The position numbers and the translations under genes were made by a program. From Fibrella aquatilis (GTDB lineage Bacteria; Bacteroidota; Bacteroidia; Cytophagales; Spirosomataceae), in NCBI RefSeq assembly GCF_017353255.1, contig NZ_JAFMYU010000022.1, positions 61,525-125,524 on the forward strand: 64,000 nt of DNA, written 5' to 3'. The notes beneath the pieces are model-generated. The model did no database searches, was not told the origin of the DNA, and worked only from the letters and a program-made list of their open reading frames with translations. Numbering within the stretch: position 1 is the stretch's first letter; every line of letters begins with the position of its first letter. Shown piece by piece: positions 17,183 through 23,992 of the stretch.

Positions 17183-19678
17183 CTATAATTCATAAAGAGG
17201 CATGCTAAACTTAATAACTATCTCATCTTTTGAATAAACTTCAGTGCTAAATTTTGTTTGCTTGCTCTGTAGATATGAGTTTGTAAAACCATTAGCATTT
17301 CTCTCTGATGATGGTTGCAGACGTATTAAGCCTTCTACAACAGATTTTAAAGTGTAACCAGTGGCGGGTACAACTACGTCGATAGGAATTATATTTGTAA
17401 TTTCGAAGCTTACTCTTTTGTAATCAAAAGGAGAAATTAAATAATTGTATCCAAATGAAAAGATATTGAGCGGCATAGTTAAATCGAAGGCACTACAAAA
17501 TTCCCCATTACAATAATTCTGTTGAATCAAATTAATTTTGCCAACCTTTATCGTTTCGAGTAGAAAATTAATGTTAGATTCTTTGCCACTAAACTCAAAA
17601 AAACGATATAGGGATGTTTTTTTATAATCAACATTTGTTATCCAATTGCTTATAAAACTCGATCCAGTAGTAGGCACGGAAAATGTGTAAGAGTATACAT
17701 TCGCTGTTTGTAAAATATTCTGCGTGGGAGTTCCCTCCCTGATTTCGTATAAATCCGGCATATTTATAGTGACATAACCTTGTGTTGGAGCGTTCGACTT
17801 TATATTAACATTTATCATTATAACTGAAACTATATTGCCAGTTTTTATTTTGAGGGTGATAGTAAATATGCCGCCTCTTTTGAAACTATGCTTTACTTCT
17901 GCAATACCAGTAACTTTTGTTGGAGGTGTGTTATCGCCAAAGTCCCATTCAAATTGCGTATCGGAGGTGGGTTTATATGTAGACCCGCCAACTTTGAAAA
18001 CATAATCAGTATCAACTTGACCTTGTTGATTAATAGGTGCTCCTGTAGAGCTAGATATACTCAATTCTTCAGAATTAATCGTAAACCATTTGAAATCTGC
18101 CCATTTAAACTCCCCATCCAATGAATATTTGGTTTTGCGATATACCCCAAGAGTGTTAGTACCGGCTGGAAGTTCATAAAAACGGATTCCATCTGCACTA
18201 AGACCATAAGGGTTTTGCTTACTTCTTTCTGGAATTTTGTTCCCTTTCGTATCAACCAGAGAAAAGTCAACATTTTGGTCATCTACTTTATTGCTAATGC
18301 CGATCACATTAAAACTAGTAGCTACAGCCATTCCATCTACTAATTTTTGCTTGCCATTTGCGGTTGATATTTCATATTCATTGACGAATGAATTGATAGG
18401 GTATAGCGTCCGGTTGTTCACAGAAGTCCAATAATTATCGAGTTCTGTTTTGTTAATGAATACTGGTGATAACCAAGCAAATTGGTCGAACTTCTTTATT
18501 TTTGTAGCCAGTAAACCTGAATCATAATTTTTAAAACCTGAACTTCTATCGAAGGATAAAGTGCGCGTAGTACCAGGAAAATTAGGGTCTGCGATTAACA
18601 AATCTGTTTTTGTTTTTCCTGTCACAACTACAGTCACAATTACATTACTTGTTTTATCGTATAAACCTAATAATTGAGGGTCTTTTTGAGCATTTAAAAG
18701 CCAATTATAGGAAATATTATAGAAAGTCAATATATCATAAGAATTCTTTTGAAAATTGTTAGGGAAATATTCTTGATAGGGAAATAGCTTATCACCTTCC
18801 CGTAGAACTTCTACTTTGGATGCAAAAGTTAAGCCTAATGCATTGTCCATCCATAATATATCTTTATCATTGCCAATTGATGCTGGTAGAAGATATTTAC
18901 CTAATTGATCATTACCAAACAATTGTTTACCTGTTTTACTCTTGATGTTAGTGAAATAGTAGTAAGCTCCAATAGCCATCCCATTTGGAATACCTTTAGG
19001 GCTGTATTCTGTTCCATAGTTGGCGAACTCCCAATCATCAACAGTTGGCGTAAAAGTTGAATTGAATGTAAGCTGATCTAACTTATCTTGAGAAACTGAG
19101 GTGACAATAATATTCAAACCGGGTGTGACAGTAATTCGGCCATTTTTAAAGCTTTTAATTGTGCTGAGTTGATTGGTTTGGATAACAATTCTATTCTTTT
19201 CTAACAAAACAGTAGGTAAAAGTTCTAAAGATTCGTCGGCATTAAATGCGAAGGCCGATGCAAAATGACCTTCTGGAAGTTGTATAGGAATTGAAATAGT
19301 AATTAATTTATTAGATATATCAGTGATATTATCTTCAATGTGAATTAAAGAAGAAACAGGATTGAAGTACTCACCGAACGTATGATTTAGTATGGAGGAG
19401 ACAGCTATTTTAATAGTATTGTTTTTGGAGTAACTTCCAGTGGGAATATCTATCTTTAAACCATCGGCCTTTGTTCCACTACCAGAAACATTGATAGTAC
19501 CTCCAGTTGAAGGAATTTCTTTAGTAATTAGTTCTTTGAGCGGTTCGCTAATCATCGCTCCAAGTTTTATAGGAGGTTCTGGCGGAGTCGGTTGTTCTTG
19601 TTTTTTACAGGTGATAACTCCGAATAATACTACAATAAAAGAGCAAATTTTGAGTAATTTTACTTGTGAGAGTTTCAT
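17183..19678 (-). CDS. large lipoprotein with PKD domain, cassette-borne
   Basis: This 831-residue protein has a lipoprotein signal peptide (hydrophobic LLKICSFIVVLFGVIT, then C24 followed by KKQEQ). After a proline-rich linker comes a ZU5-like or adhesin-like start, a long unassigned central part, and a PKD domain near residues 590-640 (FEWDFGDNTPPT ... VKHSFKRGGIFTITLKI). It is probably anchored at the cell surface; binding to a glycan or protein is a family-based guess. The base composition is clearly AT-rich against the flanking chromosome. It is far longer than typical cassette genes, yet an attC-like site follows its stop (16848-16933) and another precedes its start (20063-20123). Confidence 0.8.
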   Translation of the reverse strand: MKLSQVKLLKICSFIVVLFGVITCKKQEQPTPPEPPIKLGAMISEPLKELITKEIPSTGGTINVSGSGTKADGLKIDIPTGSYSKNNTIKIAVSSILNHTFGEYFNPVSSLIHIEDNITDISNKLITISIPIQLPEGHFASAFAFNADESLELLPTVLLEKNRIVIQTNQLSTIKSFKNGRITVTPGLNIIVTSVSQDKLDQLTFNSTFTPTVDDWEFANYGTEYSPKGIPNGMAIGAYYYFTNIKSKTGKQLFGNDQLGKYLLPASIGNDKDILWMDNALGLTFASKVEVLREGDKLFPYQEYFPNNFQKNSYDILTFYNISYNWLLNAQKDPQLLGLYDKTSNVIVTVVVTGKTKTDLLIADPNFPGTTRTLSFDRSSGFKNYDSGLLATKIKKFDQFAWLSPVFINKTELDNYWTSVNNRTLYPINSFVNEYEISTANGKQKLVDGMAVATSFNVIGISNKVDDQNVDFSLVDTKGNKIPERSKQNPYGLSADGIRFYELPAGTNTLGVYRKTKYSLDGEFKWADFKWFTINSEELSISSSTGAPINQQGQVDTDYVFKVGGSTYKPTSDTQFEWDFGDNTPPTKVTGIAEVKHSFKRGGIFTITLKIKTGNIVSVIMINVNIKSNAPTQGYVTINMPDLYEIREGTPTQNILQTANVYSYTFSVPTTGSSFISNWITNVDYKKTSLYRFFEFSGKESNINFLLETIKVGKINLIQQNYCNGEFCSAFDLTMPLNIFSFGYNYLISPFDYKRVSFEITNIIPIDVVVPATGYTLKSVVEGLIRLQPSSERNANGFTNSYLQSKQTKFSTEVYSKDEIVIKFSMPLYEL

Positions 19679-19843
19679 AAAGTCAATTGTTTAGGGTTGC
19701 TCCAATCCTATATGTCGTTACAAACTTCGCCAAGGTTGATTTCGCTTGAAATACCCCGAAAGGGGTATATTTACGCTTATCCGTTGCTTGATCCGTGCGA
19801 AGCCCCGAACGCGGAGCCTGTAACGCGAAGCTAGGTACGTTCC

Positions 19844-20026
19844 TGTCGCTCAAGTTAGGCTTGTCGAACGACGCTGCCACACCAAAACGGCCCATGTCGA
19901 CGAGTTTGGCTTGTCAAACGCTGCCGCCGACGCACTCAGGTACGTTGCCTCGACTCGTGTTTGGCTTGTCGCAGGAAACTGTGAAATGAAAGCAAAGAAC
20001 GCTGGTAATGAACTACTTAGCCTGTC
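19844..20026. repeat. degenerate ~55-bp repeats upstream of the PKD gene
   Basis: TGTC words at 19862, 19912, 19967 and 20023 recur every 50-56 bases, in contexts such as GTTTGGCTTGTCAAACGC and CCTGTCAACCGAAGCCGCC, with CAGGTACGTT in between. They fill much of the 530-bp gap between the attC-like site at 20063-20123 and the start of the lipoprotein gene. The gap shows no gene. Confidence 0.6.
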
Positions 20027-20062
20027 AACCGAAGCCGCCTTGAAAGCAAATACATGGCCGAG

Positions 20063-20123
20063 GCCCAACGACCGCAGGGGTTGATGGCGACGTAGGAGCC
20101 TTTACATCCCTGCCCGGTTGGGC
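20063..20123. other. attC-like recombination site 2
   Basis: 61 bp. Boxes GCCCAAC (20063-20069) and GTTGGGC (20117-20123) are perfect inverted copies and fit RYYYAAC/GTTRRRY. Inside are unpaired spacers, then CAGGGG and TTGATGG on the left, with TTTACA and TCCCTG on the right. It lies 86 bp downstream of the stop of the Nudix-like gene at 20209. Confidence 0.8.
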
Positions 20124-20208
20124 TGTCCGCGTTGACTTTGCGGCCTGCTGCCTGTCCCCCGACAGCTACCCCACGCAGAGCGCACACAACGCAATGACAA
20201 ATCGTATT

Positions 20209-21357
20209 TTACGCTTTACTTACTCGTTCCTTAAACGAGTTTTTCCAAAATTCCCCTCTAAAGCTCTCTGCTATTTCTCTGAAAGACATATAGGAAAACT
20301 GTTGTTGAAGGCAAATAATTAACGTGGCAACTAACCATTCCGTTAGAATGAGATTTGTAGTTTTAAAAAAATTAACAACCTCAGGCAGAGTAAATTCTAC
20401 AAATTCTACTTTGGATATTTCGTAGCTACCATCTTTAGCAATATTCCGTATGGATGCTTCTATTTGATTGCTATCAAGACTTACATATGCCATCCCAATA
20501 ATTTCATAATGGCATAATGAAGGCATGAATCCAACAGCAAAAAATTTTACATCACCTATAATTTCATTTTCCGTAATTCCTAATTCTTGAAGAATTCCGT
20601 GCTTAGCAACTTTCTTTGCCTGAATAGTTCTGTTAATGTCAAAATCGACTATTTCTTCGTTTAAGTGTTCGCATACAGATATACTGTACATCCCACTTGA
20701 TGAAGCAACATTTTGAGCATTTCGTTTACTAATAATGGCTTGATTATCCTTGGTAATAATTAAGATATTAACACCTAAAGCATGAATGAGATTGAAATTG
20801 TTAGGTGACAATTCATAAGGATTGTCGATGATTTGATCATAATATTTTGCTTTAACTGTTTGGCCGTCCGGCAAAATTGTGTTTAAATTTTTTGTTATCA
20901 ATGAATTATAAAAACTTGACCGTAATGTACGAACAATACACACGTTATGTTCTCCAGTTGCTTCGTCCCTTTTAAAGTGTAAAGATTTTATACCAAAAGG
21001 TTTTAAGTCTTGGAAAATAGGTCGCTCACCCTTTCTTTCTCGCTCTTCATTTTGATGCTTTATATCTTGAGAAAGTTTCTGTAGGTCGTCTGGTAGATGT
21101 ACATACTCATCAGAATGTTGAATATTAACTCTGTAATCTGAGTCTATTCCATCTAATAATCTACAATCTTCTAAAACAATATCACCAATAGAAAATTTCT
21201 TGTCCGGTTGCTCAACTTTAGATGGAAGTAGTTTTCTAATTTTCCCTCTGGTGAAGCGTCCAGCCCATTCAACTTTATTATCGACGTATTTTTGAAAGAG
21301 GGATGTAAAAAGAACTCCTATTAATGCTCCGAATATTGCTCCTCCTACAAATTCCAT
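20209..21357 (-). CDS. membrane-anchored protein with degenerate Nudix-like domain, cassette-borne
   Basis: This 382-residue protein has one N-terminal membrane helix (MEFVGGAIFGALIGVLFTSLF) and a charged linker. From about residue 195 to 340 it has a domain resembling the Nudix fold: NILIITKDNQAIISKRN, then SGMYSISVCEHL, then AKHGILQELGITENEI, then a FMPSLCHYEIIGMAY strand. The last helix corresponds to the Nudix box, but REUxEE reads HGILQE, so two of the catalytic glutamates are replaced. It may bind a nucleotide rather than cleave it. TM-plus-nucleotide-binding proteins occur in defence systems, but no partner is present, so that is only a guess. AT-rich composition and flanking attC-like sites suggest recent acquisition. 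Confidence 0.6.
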   Translation of the reverse strand: MEFVGGAIFGALIGVLFTSLFQKYVDNKVEWAGRFTRGKIRKLLPSKVEQPDKKFSIGDIVLEDCRLLDGIDSDYRVNIQHSDEYVHLPDDLQKLSQDIKHQNEERERKGERPIFQDLKPFGIKSLHFKRDEATGEHNVCIVRTLRSSFYNSLITKNLNTILPDGQTVKAKYYDQIIDNPYELSPNNFNLIHALGVNILIITKDNQAIISKRNAQNVASSSGMYSISVCEHLNEEIVDFDINRTIQAKKVAKHGILQELGITENEIIGDVKFFAVGFMPSLCHYEIIGMAYVSLDSNQIEASIRNIAKDGSYEISKVEFVEFTLPEVVNFFKTTNLILTEWLVATLIICLQQQFSYMSFREIAESFRGEFWKNSFKERVSKA

Positions 21358-21478
21358 TTTAAAAGAACGTTAAAATTTACAACAAGATATGATACATTTT
21401 TTGACTCATTCAATCGGAATGTCTCCTATGTCGCACACGATATGCAAATCCAAAGCCTACAATCAGGGACATTTAGCC

Positions 21479-21593
21479 TGTCAGCCCGCAATCCGCCGAA
21501 CAAGCAAAAACCTAATTTCTGAGACGTGCAATCTGTCGCCAAGAACCCAGAAATGAAAGCAAAAGACTCAACCTCTGCGGCCTGCAACCTGTC
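21479..21593. repeat. degenerate ~55-bp repeats between cassette genes
   Basis: Three copies with TGTC at 21479, 21534 and 21590 (spacing 55 and 56 bases), each followed by a CCGCAA or CCAAGAACCC stretch. Two share GAAATGAAAGCAAA-like words with 19981-20000. The 430-bp gap 21358-21787 also holds attC-like site 3 and shows no gene. Confidence 0.6.
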
Positions 21594-21632
21594 GACCGCA
21601 ACCCGGAAATGCAGACACTTGATGGACGGGCC

Positions 21633-21721
21633 ACCCAACAACTCCAAGGGCTGATGTGCCCCCAAGATCAGTCAGGAAACGCGACACCACCACGGGCTTT
21701 TTCACCCTTGGATCGTTGGGT
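21633..21721. other. attC-like recombination site 3
   Basis: 89 bp. Boxes ACCCAAC (21633-21639) and GTTGGGT (21715-21721) are perfect inverted copies. The inner stem is CCAAGGG/CCCTTGG with an extra C before TGATG on the left, opposite TTTTTCA on the right; the middle is a long variable loop. It lies downstream of the stop at 21788 and upstream of the Nudix-like gene. Confidence 0.8.
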
Positions 21722-21787
21722 GCAGTCACGCAGCACTTCGAGTGGCACCTGTCGCAGGTAACACGACCCCGCAGAGCGAACGCTTAC

Positions 21788-22144
21788 TCACTCAACCAGT
21801 AGTGAGTCGCCGACTTTGGGCTGCTGCTCATGAGAAATGCCCTGCACAAGATACTGAAACATGTGCGCTTGTTCCTGTTTGAGCACCTCTATATCTGCTT
21901 CACTACGCTTAGCTAAACTGGCCCTTGATAGCGTCATATAGTTGATTAGTTCATTATCAAAAAACCGGTGCTTGTCCACCAAATGGGTGAACATCACCCG
22001 GCTTTTAACTGTCCAGCATTGCCCGATTAGTTCTGATTTTAGCACCGTCCCTTCGGCAAGTCCTTGGTGGACATGTTGGAGTGTAATTATACTCCCTCTG
22101 CCGGTTATGGTAAAACTTTGGTCAACGACGACAACCCGATTCAT
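21788..22144 (-). CDS. small protein of unknown function, cassette-borne
   Basis: This 118-residue soluble protein is taken from the ATG at 22144 (MNRVVVVDQSFTI); an upstream in-frame ATG would extend translation into the repeat-like DNA and is less likely. The first half is beta-rich (GRGSIITLQHVHQGL, LIGQCWTVKSRVMF), the second half helical (EADIEVLKQEQAHMFQYLVQG). I recognise no family. It is flanked by attC-like sites 3 and 4 and has the conserved 3' flank after its stop. Confidence 0.6.
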   Translation of the reverse strand: MNRVVVVDQSFTITGRGSIITLQHVHQGLAEGTVLKSELIGQCWTVKSRVMFTHLVDKHRFFDNELINYMTLSRASLAKRSEADIEVLKQEQAHMFQYLVQGISHEQQPKVGDSLLVE

Positions 22145-22259
22145 CAGCTTTATGATCTTAATGACAGAGACATTCTCCTGTCGCCCGCTACACTGAGCAC
22201 CAGACAAACCACTCACTGTCAACTATTTGCACACAGGTACGTTACTCACATGGTGGACC

Positions 22260-22322
22260 ACCCAACACTCGCGGGGGTGATGGGGAGCGAAGCGAGCCTT
22301 TACACCCCCGCCTGAGTTGGGA
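22260..22322. other. attC-like recombination site 4
   Basis: 63 bp. Boxes ACCCAAC (22260-22266) and GTTGGGA (22316-22322) pair except at the outermost base. The inner stem GCGGGGGTG/CACCCCCGC is perfect; after it lie GATGGGGAGCG on the left and AGCCTTTA on the right. The spacers ACTC and CTGA do not pair. It lies downstream of the lipoprotein gene that ends at 22440. Confidence 0.78.
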
Positions 22323-22439
22323 TGACCCCGCTTGGCTCCGCAGGCGCGCCCCTTGTCGACCGAAAAGGCAGCAGCGCGGAGCGAAGCACAAAGCACTTAC
22401 GAAATCTGCTCTATCTGGTTGAAAGATTCACTGCTGAGA

Positions 22440-22823
22440 TCATTGTTTTGTATAGAAGGAGTTCCCTGAATATAATCTTCCATCATCAGATAATTTCAAT
22501 CTAAATTCTTTTGGAGGTTCTGGCGGGGTAGGTGGTAACGGAATACCGTTCTTATCAAATCCTCCATCTTTAGATGGGACCAAAGGTGAAATGTGAACAA
22601 TTGAATTGTCTTTTGTGTCAAGTTCGTATTCTCCCGAAGCTTTAGATTCAATTGTACCGGATTTAGGTTCAAAATACTTCAAATTATAAACTTTCTCGTT
22701 GACTTTGGTAATCTCAAATCTATATGGGTCGTCTGAGGAAACCCAAATACCTGAATAATCAGGGGCTTTTTGACAGCTACTAACCAAAGTAGCTAACAGA
22801 ATAATAATGAAAAAAATTCTCAT
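22440..22823 (-). CDS. small lipoprotein, cassette-borne
   Basis: This 127-residue protein, taken from the ATG at 22823, has a lipoprotein signal peptide (MRIFFIIILLATLVSSC) with C17 as the lipid-modified residue. The mature part starts YSGIWVSSDDPYRFEI, a beta-rich pattern common in lipocalin-like or META-like small lipoproteins, and has a proline-rich tract (PLPPTPPEPPKEF) near the C-terminus. The role is unknown. AT-rich composition and the following attC-like site 4 mark it as a cassette gene. Confidence 0.7.
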   Translation of the reverse strand: MRIFFIIILLATLVSSCQKAPDYSGIWVSSDDPYRFEITKVNEKVYNLKYFEPKSGTIESKASGEYELDTKDNSIVHISPLVPSKDGGFDKNGIPLPPTPPEPPKEFRLKLSDDGRLYSGNSFYTKQ

Positions 22824-22880
22824 AATATTTATATTTAAGGTTTCACTTACGCAGCTAAACTCTCTAATAATAGACTCTCC

Positions 22881-23135
22881 TGTCAACTATACTTACGGGG
22901 GCGTGCGCACTGTCAACAGAGCAACGAATTTTGAAGCCCTCAAATTTTCTCACTCAGGCGTACAAAATGTCAGCCGAACCCGCCTAACGCACCAAAGCCG
23001 CCCAATCAGGCGTTTGCATTGTCAACGGAAAGCCGGACCTGGAAACCTCAAAACTTGCCCCACTCAGGCGTGCAAAGTGTCGACCAAAAGCCGGACTACG
23101 CACCGCCGAACAGCCCCTGAGCCGTGCAACCTGTC
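22881..23135. repeat. degenerate ~55-bp tandem repeats at the array head
   Basis: Best-preserved repeat block. TGTC words at 22911, 22968, 23020, 23078 and 23132 are spaced 57, 52, 58 and 54 bases. The consensus is roughly CACTCAGGCGTGCAAA, TGTCGACC, AAAAGCCGGA and a variable remainder. It fills the 456-bp gap upstream of the small lipoprotein gene; I see no gene inside. Confidence 0.65.
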
Positions 23136-23178
23136 GCACGCCCGATGGAACACGCACAAGCCCATGCTTGGACGGGTC

Positions 23179-23215
23179 ACCCAACAAGTTAAAGTACGCA
23201 AGGTTGCGGAACTAC
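23179..23215. other. truncated attC-like site (right edge of array)
   Basis: The GGACGGGTCACCCAAC context at 23170-23185 closely matches the left half of attC-like site 3 (GGACGGGCCACCCAAC). The facing GTTGGG box and the inner stem are missing, so the site appears cut off at the right end of the array. Confidence 0.5.
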
Positions 23216-23279
23216 ATTGGATTAACTATCAATGCGCTATAGTTCTGTGATCTGATTTTAGCGTCACAATTGAGCGAAC

Positions 23280-23582
23280 GTGTTGACAAGATCAGAAATG
23301 CTATTTTTACTTCCAACTATCTTTATTAAACGTAGTGTGAAACAGAAACAGGTACTTGCTGCCGCCGACCGGGTTTGGGATATTGAGGGCTATCCCAACT
23401 ATTTCCTTGACGCGCAGGGTCGGCTCTACCGGTTCAATGCACGGGGCGAGATAATCGCTCTAAAACGGGCGGTCAAGCGATACACAGTCGGGTACGTGCT
23501 GAAAAGCCGTTTTTTTAGTCTGTCGCAACTGCGCCCAATGCTTCGGAAACACGTAGCGATCAACCCGTTATATGTCATCTAA
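23280..23582 (+). CDS. small protein with NUMOD4-like motif
   Basis: This protein is up to 100 residues long (the start is uncertain; ATGs at 23280 and 23298 are both possible). The central part WDIEGYPNYFLDAQGRLYRF, followed by a basic stretch and SLSQLRPMLRKH, resembles the NUMOD4 or NUMOD-like DNA-binding module found in HNH homing endonucleases and short Bacteroidota proteins. No nuclease domain is present. It is the only plus-strand gene in the 15.4-25.2 kb block and sits exactly where the array is broken. Confidence 0.55.
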   Translation: MLTRSEMLFLLPTIFIKRSVKQKQVLAAADRVWDIEGYPNYFLDAQGRLYRFNARGEIIALKRAVKRYTVGYVLKSRFFSLSQLRPMLRKHVAINPLYVI

Positions 23583-23615
23583 CGGGCTTTTGACGGTGCT
23601 GATTCACTCGTATAG

Positions 23616-23951
23616 TTAATTTCCCGATGGTTTTTGTACGGCGTTGAGGATGGCCGTCAGCGTATGCCCAAACCCATCGAGCCGTTCGTTTATCGCGGCC
23701 TGACCAGCCTCCAACTTAGCTTGCCCGGCTTCTAGAGCGGCCTGTCCGGCAACAAGTTTAGCGATCTGTTCTCGCTGGTCAGCCTGACCGCGCAGGAGGA
23801 AATTGATATCGTCGCTTTGGTGACTGGTGGTCTCGATGAGGGTGGCGATACCGGTATTGACGCGGCGAAGTTGCGCGGTGTGGAGATCTAATTGGGCGGC
23901 GAACTCACCGATTACAGGTTCAAGTTGGTCAAGGCGTTTATCAGGTGTCAT
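23616..23951 (-). CDS. coiled-coil protein of unknown function
   Basis: This 111-residue protein is almost wholly helical, with a repeated alanine-glutamate-glycine-glutamine unit (AALEAGQAKLEAGQAAI) around residues 71-87 and heptad-like spacing before it. Such short coiled coils are common in Bacteroidota near mobile genes. It starts 41 bp after the stop of the tyrosine recombinase on the same strand, so the two are probably co-transcribed. There is no direct evidence for its function. Confidence 0.65.
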   Translation of the reverse strand: MTPDKRLDQLEPVIGEFAAQLDLHTAQLRRVNTGIATLIETTSHQSDDINFLLRGQADQREQIAKLVAGQAALEAGQAKLEAGQAAINERLDGFGHTLTAILNAVQKPSGN

Positions 23952-23992
23952 TCCGTAGGTGTTTGTCCAAAGATATTGACGCTTGCTCTTAA

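Noticed and set aside
22881..23135. CRISPR array
   Set aside because: The repeats are degenerate over their whole length, there is no constant repeat with unique spacers, and no cas genes are present.
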